DNA from: Pedobacter sp. AJM | GTDB taxonomy: Bacteria; Bacteroidota; Bacteroidia; Sphingobacteriales; Sphingobacteriaceae | Direction: 5' to 3' | DNA length: 64,000 bases | NCBI RefSeq assembly: GCF_002197755.1 | Contig: NZ_NHOT01000004.1 | Coordinates: forward strand, 151,298 to 215,297 | In this document: positions 51,739 through 60,464 of the stretch, piece after piece | Numbering within the stretch: the stretch's first letter is position 1 | Layout: each line of letters opens with the position of its first letter | Notes under the pieces: model-generated | Seen by the model: only the letters and a program-made list of their open reading frames with translations | Databases searched by the model: none | Told to the model about the DNA's origin: nothing | Program-made: the position numbers and the translations under genes

Positions 51739-52884
51739 TTAAGGCATAAAATAATGATATAAACTATTCAGTGCAGCCCTGCTAAAATCTGGAAAATCTC
51801 CGGTGTAGGTGGCATTTATTCCATTGGTAATAATTACAAAGCCAAATTTTTGCTCCGGATTAAAAAACATGGTACTGTACAATCCATAGGCAGAGCCGGT
51901 ATGCCCAATCAGTTTTACCCCCGGAATTAAATTACTGGTTTGGCGAAGTGCCAGGCCATATTCTTCGTCCTCCGTAATTTTGGTTTGCATGAGCCTTGAA
52001 TGCTTTTTGGACATGATTTTTACACCATCAGCCTGACCATAGTGCATATGCATAATCATATATTTCGCTAAATCAGTTGCCGAAATTTTCATTCCGCCCG
52101 TTGGCGAAAAAATGGGCGTGCTGTAACCCATTACATACTGGCTGATTTCTTCCCGCCTGGGCGCATAGGCAGCCGGCGATGGCGTGAAACTTTTGGTATC
52201 TGTATGGTATTCATAAAGCTTCACAAACCGATTGCTATCTAAAGAATCGACACAATAGCCTCCATAAAGTCCCAGCGGTTTCAGGATATGTTTTTCAATG
52301 TACTGATCAAAACGCTCACCTGATTTTTTTTCAATAATGGTTCCGATAAGATTAAAATTCAGGTTGCAGTACTGATATCCTTTTCCGGGCGCATAGTCGT
52401 TATAACACTTTGCGTAATCCGGGTTTTTATCAGGGTTAATCAAATCCAGGTTCAGGTATCCCTGGCTATCATTTAAACCGGAAGTGTGCGAAAGTGCCAT
52501 TTTAAGTGTAATTTTCTGATCCGGAAATTTTGGATTTCTAATTTTAAAACCAACTAAATCACCGAAATCATCATTAAGAGACAATTTCCCGGCCTCAATC
52601 AGCTGCATAATAGCGGTGGCAGAAAAAGATTTTGAAATGGAGGCGATCCGGAAAATATCCTGATCAGTTAATGGCGTTTTATGCTCCAGATCCTTCAAAC
52701 CAAAAGAGTGCGTATAGATAATTTTGCCTGCTTTTACTACTGCAACAGCAGCACCAACGGCATTAAACCTGTTCATCACCTGTTCAAAATCTGCTTCAGC
52801 ACCTTCCTGTTGTGCCCTGGCCATGCCAAACTGAAGCAGCAAAACCATTATCATGATCAGTTTGGAAAAAAAAGAAGAAATCAT
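51739..52884 (-). CDS. Secreted serine hydrolase (beta-lactamase/DD-peptidase fold)
   Basis: 381 residues. The signal peptide ends in GMARAQ. The SxxK motif is SISK in FRIASISKSFSATAIMQLIE, the tyrosine motif YCN appears in GYQYCNLNFNLIG, and HTG near the C-terminus (LIGHTGSAYGLYSTMFF) is the third box. All three motifs are kept, unlike the YNQ variant in the paralogue at 18317. Probable periplasmic esterase or peptidase; the next gene downstream on its strand is glgX, unrelated. Confidence 0.86.
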   Translation of the reverse strand: MISSFFSKLIMIMVLLLQFGMARAQQEGAEADFEQVMNRFNAVGAAVAVVKAGKIIYTHSFGLKDLEHKTPLTDQDIFRIASISKSFSATAIMQLIEAGKLSLNDDFGDLVGFKIRNPKFPDQKITLKMALSHTSGLNDSQGYLNLDLINPDKNPDYAKCYNDYAPGKGYQYCNLNFNLIGTIIEKKSGERFDQYIEKHILKPLGLYGGYCVDSLDSNRFVKLYEYHTDTKSFTPSPAAYAPRREEISQYVMGYSTPIFSPTGGMKISATDLAKYMIMHMHYGQADGVKIMSKKHSRLMQTKITEDEEYGLALRQTSNLIPGVKLIGHTGSAYGLYSTMFFNPEQKFGFVIITNGINATYTGDFPDFSRAALNSLYHYFMP

Positions 52885-52930
52885 ATGTCTGAATTAAAAA
52901 GGAATATCACGGTGAATCATAGCAGATGCT

Positions 52931-53383
52931 TTATTTTGCGTCATTTGTTTCCAGCCAATGTCCGTCCGGATCTTTAAAATAAACTTGTTTTATGCCATCA
53001 ACCCTGAGGGTAACCGCTCCTGCTTTGCCTGTCCAGTCTTCGAAGGCAATGTTTTTCGCTGATAATATTTTAATAAACGTATCAATAGAAGACACGCTAA
53101 AGCAAAGGTGTTCGTTTTTATCGAAAATTTGATTGCCTTTGGCCCCCTGAATCAGATGTAAAGCTCCGGCATTCCCCAAAGAAAACCAGGTGTGTTTACC
53201 ATCTTTAAAGGGCTCCGGAATTTCCTTTAAATTAAATACAGTACCATAAAAGGCTGTTGATTTATTTAAATCGGATACATAAACAGCAATATGATTTAAA
53301 ACTGCGGGTTTTTGCTGTGCCATAGTATGTTGAAAGAAGAAAAAAGATAGCAATAACAATGAAGAAGGGATAATTTTTCTCAT
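52931..53383 (-). CDS. Secreted VOC-superfamily protein
   Basis: 150 residues from ATG 53383; a start at 53410 adds nine residues before the signal peptide MRKIIPSSLLLLSFFFFQHT. The rest is a VOC (glyoxalase/bleomycin-resistance) fold: LNHIAVYVSDLNKSTAFYGT, HTWFSLGNAGALHLIQGAKG, HLCFSVSSIDTFIKILSAKN and VYFKDPDGHWLETND with metal-type His/Glu. Exported VOC proteins are less usual; the substrate is unknown. The neighbouring hydrolase is on the same strand. Confidence 0.82.
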   Translation of the reverse strand: MRKIIPSSLLLLSFFFFQHTMAQQKPAVLNHIAVYVSDLNKSTAFYGTVFNLKEIPEPFKDGKHTWFSLGNAGALHLIQGAKGNQIFDKNEHLCFSVSSIDTFIKILSAKNIAFEDWTGKAGAVTLRVDGIKQVYFKDPDGHWLETNDAK

Positions 53384-53599
53384 ACCTAAATATCTGATTT
53401 TATCCTTCAATTTATAAAAAAAATGGGGTTTTTATCAAAACCTACTTACAAAGTTACATTGGTGGAGATGCTTTTTTATGGTCGACGCGTATGGAAAAAA
53501 ATTGATGGGTCTGATCTACCGTTCTAGAGAAGAAGAACAGAAAGAAGGAAGTAAAATAACTGATGACTGATGAACATCAACCACCAGTTATGGGATTTT

Positions 53600-54430
53600 T
53601 TATTGACGGGAAAGGGTTTCAAATTCTGCTGCAGATAAATTAATGTCTGCTGCTTTCAGGTTTTCTTCCAGGTGTACAATTGATTTGGTACCCGGAATGA
53701 GCAGGATATTATCTGAACGCTGAAGTAACCAGGCCAATGCAATCTGGGCAGTAGTGGCCTGATGTGCTGCTGCAATCGCTTTAATTTTATCTTCCAGTTT
53801 GGTAGGTCCCGAAGCCAATGGAAACCACGGAATAAAGGCCAGGCCTTTTTCAGCAGTATAATCCAATACATCTTCCCATTTTCGATCCCCCAGGTTATAC
53901 ATGTTTTGTACAGAAGCTATAGGTAAAAGATCCTGCACCTGTTTAATTTCATTTACACCAACTTCAGATAAACCCACTTGTTTAATCTTTCCAGCTTTAA
54001 CCGCCTCAATTACTGGTGCAAGTGTTTTTTTTACATCCACATTCGGATCAATCCGGTGCAGCTGCCACAGGTCAAGCTGTTTAACATTTAGCCTTTCCAG
54101 GCTTCCTTCAATGTCAGCTTTAATTTTCTCCGGATGACCATTTGGAACCCATTTGTTTGGTCCGGTTCTGTCAAAGCCACCTTTGGTCGCAATCAACAAT
54201 CCGGATGGATAAGGATGTAATGCATCTGCGATCAGTAATTCATTAAATTTTGGTCCGTAAGCTTCGGCAGTATCAATAAAATTCACCCCGTTTGCTACAG
54301 CGGCCTGCAAAACTTTTTTGGCATTTTCACGGTCTTCCACCTCACCAAAAACACCCTGTCCGGTTAACTGCATGGCGCCATAACCCAAACGGTTAATTTC
54401 AATATCGCCTAATTTGAATGTTAAATTCAT
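53600..54430 (-). CDS. Aldo/keto reductase
   Basis: 276 residues, cytoplasmic NADPH-dependent oxidoreductase of the AKR fold. Conserved parts are NFIDTAEAYGPKFNELLIAD (Asp and Tyr of the tetrad), LIATKGGFDRTGPNKWVPNG (Lys) and QLDLWQLHRIDPNV (His), then LIPGTKSIVHLEENLKA (cofactor phosphate). The substrate is not evident. No operon partner. Confidence 0.87.
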   Translation of the reverse strand: MNLTFKLGDIEINRLGYGAMQLTGQGVFGEVEDRENAKKVLQAAVANGVNFIDTAEAYGPKFNELLIADALHPYPSGLLIATKGGFDRTGPNKWVPNGHPEKIKADIEGSLERLNVKQLDLWQLHRIDPNVDVKKTLAPVIEAVKAGKIKQVGLSEVGVNEIKQVQDLLPIASVQNMYNLGDRKWEDVLDYTAEKGLAFIPWFPLASGPTKLEDKIKAIAAAHQATTAQIALAWLLQRSDNILLIPGTKSIVHLEENLKAADINLSAAEFETLSRQ

Positions 54431-54554
54431 CTGTTATATGTGCTAATATTTAAAAAGATATATGATAACTAACTGGAAAATGATGCTGAATGTTTGTTCC
54501 GGAAAAAATTATGATCATGCCGCTACAAATGTAAATGCCATCGCTTCAGCACCA

Positions 54555-55301
54555 TCAACCAATGGCATATTTGGCCAGAAAAGATCTTTTACTCACCAGT
54601 TGCAGATAGCTGTAATGGCCTGAAATCTGGTATCTTTTTCTTAGCCGGTATAAAAAGTGCCCACCGAAGTCGATAAAAACAGGGCACGACACCTGCATCC
54701 AGGCCTGATGTGGATGGCGCCAGCTGAAAGCATAAAATGCTGTACTGACAGGAACTGATTTTAAATCCTGGTGGTAGAAATTAAGAATCGCGGGATTGGG
54801 ATTTTGTGTTAGCGCATCAATTTTACGGATCATCGAAAGATGCTCCGAGAGGCAAAATTCAAAATCATCAAGCGCAGGATGATGGGGATCAGGAATTGAC
54901 TTTAAAATTTTAAAGCCCTTGAACTTTAATCCGTTCACTAACCAGATTAATTTGGGATAAAAGGCTTCACGTGCCTGTAGTTCTGTTAATGAAATGGCTG
55001 AGTTTTGAAGTTCAATGGTGATTCCGGCAGCGGTATGGATATCGGCCCGGTGAAACTCCAGCAGTTTTTCATCAAAAAAATTTACTTCACGAAAATTAAC
55101 CGGAAATTCAGCTTTCCATTCGCGGTGCCAGATGGTTTCATTTTCCCACCAGGAATCACATCTGTCTGCCACCGCATGTGCCCAGTGTTTAATGTTAATG
55201 GATCCGCATTTGGCAATTACCTTTTGCCCGCAACACATGCAAATGCCCTGCGCACCCCTTACCGCTTCGGCTTTACATCCGTTTAATAGGGCATATTGCA
55301 T
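54555..55301 (-). CDS. CoiA-family competence nuclease-like protein
   Basis: 248 residues. The N-terminal zinc-ribbon-like part is GICMCCGQKVIAKCGSINIK, followed by HWAHAVADRC. The nuclease-like core reads NETIWHREWKAEFP, EFHRADIHTAAGITIELQNS and AISLTELQAREAFYPKLIWL, matching the CoiA/restriction-endonuclease pattern (H..WK, H.AD, IELQ). CoiA supports recombination of incoming DNA in competent bacteria; here it may act in DNA uptake or repair. It is preceded by a small gene 9 bases away on the same strand, and the pair has a strong promoter at 55697. Confidence 0.82.
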   Translation of the reverse strand: MQYALLNGCKAEAVRGAQGICMCCGQKVIAKCGSINIKHWAHAVADRCDSWWENETIWHREWKAEFPVNFREVNFFDEKLLEFHRADIHTAAGITIELQNSAISLTELQAREAFYPKLIWLVNGLKFKGFKILKSIPDPHHPALDDFEFCLSEHLSMIRKIDALTQNPNPAILNFYHQDLKSVPVSTAFYAFSWRHPHQAWMQVSCPVFIDFGGHFLYRLRKRYQISGHYSYLQLVSKRSFLAKYAIG

Positions 55302-55310
55302 TTGGTATGG

Positions 55311-55625
55311 CTATTCGTTCCCTTTAAAAATATTCATCACAGCAGTTTTCCACTGAATGTAGCCTAAATCGCCACAAACCCGGCCAACATACTGTTCTAC
55401 CTCTTCCGGTACATCATTTACAATGCGCCAGCGAATCTTATATTTTGGATTATAACTGATGTACACCACTAGATCATCACTGCGTTGCCCTACGGCTTCC
55501 ATGGCTTGTAAATGGATATCACGTAAGTCATCCGCAGCCACCTTAAGCCGCTCATTCATAATTTTACCCAGTGAATGGTCTGGTCGAAAATCTGTTTCAA
55601 ATATTGCTAAAACGGTAACAGTCAT
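55311..55625 (-). CDS. Small protein of unknown function, upstream of the CoiA-like gene
   Basis: 104 residues. Patches are VLAIFETDFRPDHSLGKIMN, DLRDIHLQAMEAVGQRSDDL and YISYNPKYKIRWRIVNDVPE. No family recognised. Gene spacing (9 bases) and shared direction place it in one operon with the CoiA-like gene. Confidence 0.6.
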   Translation of the reverse strand: MTVTVLAIFETDFRPDHSLGKIMNERLKVAADDLRDIHLQAMEAVGQRSDDLVVYISYNPKYKIRWRIVNDVPEEVEQYVGRVCGDLGYIQWKTAVMNIFKGNE

Positions 55626-55696
55626 ATTATCCCCTATTCTTTGAAAACAGCCAGCTGCTTTCTTCGCTAAATCATCAATAACTCTTTCGAGACAAA

Positions 55697-55727
55697 CAAA
55701 TCTATACTAAAATACTTAGTAAACAAA
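55697..55727 (-). promoter_or_regulatory. Consensus promoter of the CoiA operon
   Basis: Minus strand TTTG (55727-55724), spacer of 19, TAGATTTG (55704-55697): an exact match to TTTG-N19-TAnnTTTG. The spacer contains the inverted repeat TACTAA-AATAC-TTAGTA (55705-55721 on the plus strand), which could be an operator. Distance to ATG 55625 is about 70 bases. The rest of the 55626-55954 gap shows nothing else. Confidence 0.75.
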
Positions 55728-55954
55728 AATATTAAAGATATTTTCTTTAGTTGAATGTCATATTTAAAAACATCACTGAGCATCAACAGGATACCTTTTC
55801 CATTTCTTCAGGGCAATAAGGTCCCAAATCTGGATCAACAATTATGATGATGATTTTGTGCATAACCTGTATAGAAAAGAGTGCCAGGATCAGTTCAATT
55901 CTGTGCATCTTTGCAAAAATTAGCGAAATGCTTTCAGGAGATCAGTAAGTAAAG

Positions 55955-58075
55955 ATGGATAACAAGCACAATTTGGAAAATTCGGATCAGGATCATCAAC
56001 TTATCCTTGATTTTATTCAATTCACCAACCAACCTATATTTTTAACGGGAAAGGCAGGAACCGGGAAAACCACACTCTTGCGTAAAATCAAGTCCACCAC
56101 TGCTAAAAATTTCGCCGTTGTGGCACCCACTGCTGTAGCTGCCATCAATGCAGGCGGGGTAACCATCCATTCTTTTTTCCAGATGCCCTTTGGTCCCATT
56201 ATTCCAAATCAGCCTGGCGAAGCTTCTAAAGAACTGAAATACGCTGAGGATAAAATTAAATTACTGAAATGCCTTGAACTTCTGGTGATTGATGAGATCA
56301 GTATGGTCAGGGCAGATATGCTCGATTTTATTGACCAGACACTCAAAAATGTAAAAGCATCTAATTTACCCTTTGGTGGCGTACAGGTTTTAATGATCGG
56401 CGACCTTTACCAGCTCTCACCCATTGCACATGATGCCTGGCATATCCTTAAGGATTATTATTTAAGCCCTTACTTTTTCGATAGTTTAATTCTAAAGCGG
56501 ATTTCACTGCTTACTTTCGAACTGCAGAAAGTTTACCGGCAGTCTGACCCCTTGTTTCTGGATATTTTAAACCGGATCAGGGAAAACACGCTCACCCCTG
56601 CCCTTTTAAATCAGCTGAATGAACACTATGATCCAACACTGGCAGATGCCTGAAAAGAAGATTACATCACATTAACCACCCACAATAACCTGGTTGGGCA
56701 GATTAATACGGAATGCCTTGAAAAACTGGATGGTGAAACGCATGCTTTCGCAGCCAGGGTAACCGGCGATTTCCCTAAAGATGCCTATCCGGTGGATGAG
56801 GTGCTCCATTTGAAAGTTGGTGCGCAGGTGATGTTCATTAAAAACGATTCTTCAGGAAAAAAACAATATTATAATGGTAAGGCTGCGAAGGTTGTCGGTA
56901 TAGAAAAAGATAGTGTTCATGTGCAGTTTCTGGATGATAGTCAGTCATTTGAAGTAGAGCGTGAAGAATGGCAAAATGTTAAATACGCACTGGATCAGGA
57001 TGAAAATAAGATTAATGAAACCAATACCGGTTCCTTTGCGCAATACCCTTTTAAGCTTGCCTGGGCCATTACCATTCATAAAAGTCAGGGTTTAACTTTT
57101 GAGAAAGCCATTGTTGACATCAGCTCATCTTTTACCCATGGCCAGGCTTATGTAGCCTTAAGCCGCTGTAAAAGCCTGGATGGCCTGCTGCTTAAAGCTC
57201 CTGTGAAGATGGAAAACATCATGACAGATAAAAGGATTATTGCTTTTACAGAACAAGCTGTGAGCAAGAAGCCCACTGCAAATGATTTAAATATTTTCCA
57301 GCAGCAATATGCCTGGAACCTGATTGATGATTTATTTGATTTCGGCGTCATTCAAGGTTACTGGGGGATCCTGAAAACTGCAAAATTCAGGGCAAATGAT
57401 GAAAATGCAGCACTAGATAACCTTCGCGCGGTTGTTAATGTCCTGCTGGAAAAAGACATCATCCGGGTTGCGGGAAGATTTAAAGATCAGGAACTGGTTA
57501 AAATAGATAAAAGCGCAATCCTGGAAAATGATGCGGTTTTTTTAGGCCGTCTGACTAAGGCAGCTCAATATTTTATTCCGAAACTCGAAACGGTGACCCA
57601 TGAAATGAGCAAATTTGCTTCCTTAAATATTTACCTGGATGAACAATCAGAAAGGGTTTTAGCCACCCTAAGCCATTGCGCCAATGCGCTGAATGTTAAA
57701 CTGGCACTCTTTAATTTTTCATGGCATCCTTTTTCGCTGGAAGATTATACTAAAACTTATCTTGGAGCAACCAATAAATTTGATCAGCGACCTAAAAAAC
57801 TAACCTTCGCCAAAACCGAACTTCCTAAAGAGGTGATCAACCAGAAATTATATCAAAGCCTGGTGGACTGGAGAAAGGGCCTCAGTCAGCAGCGAAACGT
57901 TCCGGCTCATTCTGTTTTATCTGATCTGGCTTTATTAAACATTGCGGCTAAGCCTCCGCGATCGGCCGATCAATTGGCTGCGATAAAAGGTGTAGGCATT
58001 GGAAATGCGGTGGATTTAGGAAAGGAAATTTTAAAAATAGTGAATGACTATTTGGGTGCGAGTACGCTTTTTTAA
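55955..58075 (+). pseudogene. PIF1-type helicase with HRDC domain, split by one in-frame TGA
   Basis: Two reading blocks in one frame, 55955-56653 and 56654-58075, are separated only by TGA at 56651-56653 (ADA-stop-KEDYITLTTHN). Without it the protein would have about 706 residues. The first block has Walker A GKAGTGKTT and Walker B VIDEISMV, IGDLYQLSPI and FELQKVYRQSD. The second has the nucleic-acid path FKLAWAITIHKSQGLTFEKA and AYVALSRCKSLDGL, then a C-terminal HRDC domain (ADQLAAIKGVGIGNAVDLGK). Nothing else is broken, so decay is recent, or the stop is a sequencing error. Reinitiation at GTG 56792 (starting VDEVLHLKVG) could give a 427-residue fragment without ATPase. Confidence 0.8.
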
Positions 58076-58578
58076 GCGGAGTGAAAGATTTTATAATAAG
58101 CATAGGCACATAATATCCCTGCAAGAAAGCATAAGATCCGTACCAGCCACTTTTCTAAAATATCCTTCCCTTGCTGTGTGAGGCTATTTTCTAAACTTTT
58201 AAGCAGTTGTTCCTGCTTCATTAGTTTTTCTTTTAAATCAAGATTTTCATTCTGTAAATCAAAAATACTTTTGCCGGTATCCTGTTCCAGCTTGTTCAGG
58301 GCATAGCGACGTTTAAACCCACCTTCGCTGATAAACATATCAACACCAGCCTGTTTCCCCACCATGGCCGGCAACGGTATGCCATCTACCTGCCCTACCA
58401 AAATAACCAGATTCATCTGGACCAGAAAATCTAAATAATCTGATGCCAGACTCCCGTTACCCCTGAAAATTTTAAGCACACGATCAGATTTGATGTAAAC
58501 TTCTTCATCAAATTCTTTTAGGATGTTATCCAAAAGCTCACATTTAGCCGGAGTTAAACTGATGGAATGGTTCTTCAT
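58072..58578 (-). CDS. Coiled-coil protein with C-terminal membrane anchor
   Basis: 168 residues. The first ~90 form a globular part (LTPAKCELLDNILKEFDEEV, YLDFLVQMNLVILVGQVDGI). Next is a coiled coil (DLQNENLDLKEKLMKQEQLL) and a tail membrane segment (ILCFLAGILCAYAYYKIF). It overlaps the helicase stop by four bases, convergent. No family recognised; it may be anchored in the inner membrane. Confidence 0.65.
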   Translation of the reverse strand: MKNHSISLTPAKCELLDNILKEFDEEVYIKSDRVLKIFRGNGSLASDYLDFLVQMNLVILVGQVDGIPLPAMVGKQAGVDMFISEGGFKRRYALNKLEQDTGKSIFDLQNENLDLKEKLMKQEQLLKSLENSLTQQGKDILEKWLVRILCFLAGILCAYAYYKIFHSA

Positions 58579-58772
58579 TTAGTGGAACGTTGGTAATATC
58601 TGGCAATAAAGCAAAAATATATTTAACCTGATAGTTTTGCAATAAAATAAATACGCATTTTTAGACTAAACAGATTAAATATATTTAAAACGATTTTTCT
58701 ATACCTTTCATTTTTCTGAAAATAAAAACTTATGCCAGCGCGAAACTGTTATTTAAAGAAAAATATAAAGTT

Positions 58773-58994
58773 ATGAGAGACCAGGAAGATCAACCAAAAG
58801 ACGAGAAAAAAATTGAAGATTCTGATCAGTTCCAAATGCACCGTGCAGGTGGAAACGCCGGAGAAGGACACCTGCCTAAGGAAGAAAAAGATGATTCAGC
58901 ATACACAGAACAGGAAATTCCATTTGCTGATGGCGAAGGTACCAAACTGGATGAGTGGATAGAAGACGAGGATGACGAAGAAACAGATGCATAA
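58773..58994 (+). CDS. Small acidic protein
   Basis: 73 residues, strongly acidic and probably disordered: KDEKKIEDSDQFQMHRAGGN, KEEKDDSAYTEQEIPFADGE, WIEDEDDEETDA at the end. No domain recognised. Its stop codon meets a strong terminator, so it is a single-gene unit. Confidence 0.6.
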   Translation: MRDQEDQPKDEKKIEDSDQFQMHRAGGNAGEGHLPKEEKDDSAYTEQEIPFADGEGTKLDEWIEDEDDEETDA

Positions 58995-59032
58995 AAAGAA
59001 AGAGCGATCATGACTGATCGCTCTTTCTTTTT
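58993..59032 (+). terminator. Terminator of the acidic-protein gene
   Basis: Perfect 18-bp stem from 58993-59010 (AAAAAGAAAGAGCGATCA) with 59015-59032, loop TGAC, ending in T. It begins at the stop codon. Confidence 0.9.
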
Positions 59033-59379
59033 ATGGATTAACTAGTTCTGAAAAATTGATATAGGATAGTTAGTGCTGGCTAAAAATTTTCAATCAGCAG
59101 CATATTCGAACTAATCAATATATTTATTTTGATTTCGATAGTTAACCCTTTTGTCTTATTGCTTTTAGTATTAAAGTTAAAAAGTAGTCCCTACCTAAAA
59201 GATAAATAGCCCAGTGATTTTGAAACCGTTGAGCTATTTTTTTTATTTTTGTACCGGCTACATACAGGCTAGCAATAGCGAAAATCTAAACATACGCTAA
59301 AGACGGGGACTGAAACCGACTAACCATGCGATGAAATAGCGGTAATTATTGGAAGGTACGAAAGAAACGAAGTTTCGCT
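59033..59379. other. 347-base stretch, possibly decayed regulator sequence
   Basis: No intact gene or RNA. An AT-rich stem AAATAGC / GCTATTT (around 59207-59237) is followed by a T run and may be a weak terminator. Around 59260-59370 short complementary pieces (TAGCG/CGCTA, GTACC/GGTAC) occur, without a fold I can name. It leads straight into a regulator remnant. Confidence 0.4.
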
Positions 59380-59532
59380 CGATTACCTGGCAGCAAAACA
59401 GGCTTTGACAAACAGACCTTAAAGCTTATTGATGAAATAGAAGAACTCGCCCCCTCCATTAAGGACAAACTCCTTTTTCTGGCCAACGCCATCATACGCG
59501 ATGCTAAAACCGGCAAAGCCTATGCAGGATAA
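59380..59532 (+). pseudogene. C-terminal remnant of an XRE-type regulator (copy A)
   Basis: Reads RLPGSKTGFDKQTLKLIDEI and EELAPSIKDKLLFLANAIIR, then DAKTGKAYAG and stop. This looks like the tail of small Cro/C1-type regulators (LxxIExLxxxTKxxLFxLxDxxIRDAKxRKAY). The helix-turn-helix part is missing. The last codons overlap the start of copy A of the cassette gene (ATG 59522), the same arrangement as in copy B. Confidence 0.5.
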
Positions 59533-59840
59533 TAACCGCCACCTGGAAATTCTCCAGGCGCTGGCCATCGGCACAGATCTCGTAACCGGAGAAGTGTTCC
59601 CTGCCAATAGCCCGTACAACCATCCCGAAATCATCCGAACACTTTTCTTTGCCATTAACCAACTCAAAGCCCTCGCCGAAAAAGGTAACTAGGGCCTTCC
59701 ATGGAGTGAAGAAGAAGATGCATTGCTCACACAACGCTTTAACAAAGGCATCAAGATTAACCCAGCTCGCTAAACTGCACTCTCGCACTTATGGAGCAAT
59801 CAAAGCCAGACTAATTAAACTTGGGTTACTACAGAAATAA
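59522..59840 (+). pseudogene. Cassette HTH-protein, copy A (nonsense and frameshift)
   Basis: Same gene as 61719-62036 (copy B). From ATG 59522 it reads MQDNNRHLEILQALAIGTDL and VTGEVFPANSPYNHPEIIRT, then stops at TAG 59690-59692 where copy B has a glutamine. The frame resumes as GLPWSEEEDALLTQRFNKGI, is shifted near 59760, and ends TYGAIKARLIKLGLLQK. Two lesions make it dead. Confidence 0.75.
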
Positions 59841-59920
59841 CAAAGCCCGATATTTTGCACTGCCCCCAAATAGTGTCTAACTTTTTGGGGGCAGTGCAGT
59901 TTTTAAACTGCTGGGCTTTG
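59841..59920 (+). terminator. Cassette terminator interrupted by the IS relic
   Basis: Outer arms CAAAGCCCG (59841-59849) and CTGGGCTTTG (59911-59920) are the same terminator stem as CAAAGCCCGGCA / TGCCGGGCTTTG at 62204-62237, now separated by the 43-bp element at 59856-59898. Confidence 0.65.
59856..59898. mobile_element. 43-bp relic made of two IS ends
   Basis: TGCACTGCCCCCAAA (59856-59870) and its exact inverse TTTGGGGGCAGTGCA (59884-59898), with TAGTGTCTAACTT between. The right side reads AGTGTCTAACTTTTTGGGGG and then CAGTGCA, the form of IS3-family inverted repeats (TGNACTGCCCCC-AAAAGTTAGAC on the other strand). Both ends are present and the interior is gone. The same terminator without insertion exists at 62204-62237, giving an empty-site comparison. 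Confidence 0.65.
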
Positions 59921-59930
59921 ATTTATCTAT

Positions 59931-60464
59931 TTAGCTTTGCTCAGTTTCGTAAAACCAATGTTCATCTAGCTTTTTTATTTTTTTAAGATGCCTTAGCCAT
60001 TCTATATTATTGACATTTGCAATATCTTTAATATACAGCAATGACTCTAAGGAATTGAAATATACTTTCATACTAATACCCTGATTTTGAAATTCATGGC
60101 TAACATCTCTAATGTTATACTTATCCATTAGTTTAACCTTTCTTTCGGCTAGCAAAATTATCTGTTTTTCGAAAAGTTCATCTTCTTTAAAAAGCTTTTC
60201 ATTATTTTTTTTACTAGTTTGAGTTAAAGTTAGCTTGCCTTTATCTACATCGAAAAAAAATTGATTTTTATTCACTCCATTATAAAAATAAAGTATAATT
60301 GTATTTTTTCCTCTACTTCTTATTATACTTACATTATTAAATTCATCAATAAAGACACTTCTATTTTCAAACACCATTAAAGGATATTTATCCATATGAT
60401 TGCATGCTGAGACAAAGCATAGTACAAAAATTACAATAGGAATTCTCTTATACACTCTTTTCAT
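59931..60464 (-). CDS. Lipoprotein, probable immunity partner of the displaced Rhs tip
   Basis: 177 residues. The signal peptide ends in a lipobox (LCFVSACNHMDKYP). The rest is unrecognised: SVFIDEFNNVSIIRSRGKNT, NQFFFDVDKGKLTLTQTSKK, LLYIKDIANVNNIEWLRHLK. Its ATG follows the stop of the Rhs-tip frame directly (TGA-ATG), so the two are coupled. Rhs toxin genes are nearly always followed by such a gene whose product blocks the toxin; lipoprotein immunity suggests protection at the membrane or periplasm. The role is inferred from position. Confidence 0.62.
   Translation of the reverse strand: MKRVYKRIPIVIFVLCFVSACNHMDKYPLMVFENRSVFIDEFNNVSIIRSRGKNTIILYFYNGVNKNQFFFDVDKGKLTLTQTSKKNNEKLFKEDELFEKQIILLAERKVKLMDKYNIRDVSHEFQNQGISMKVYFNSLESLLYIKDIANVNNIEWLRHLKKIKKLDEHWFYETEQS

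Noticed and set aside
56651..56653. Selenocysteine at the helicase TGA
   Set aside because: No selenocysteine is known in this family and no SECIS-like hairpin follows the codon; a nonsense change is simpler.
59260..59370. Possible structured RNA with TAGCG/CGCTA and GTACC/GGTAC pairs
   Set aside because: Pairs are short and compete with each other; the stretch is better explained as decayed regulator coding sequence.
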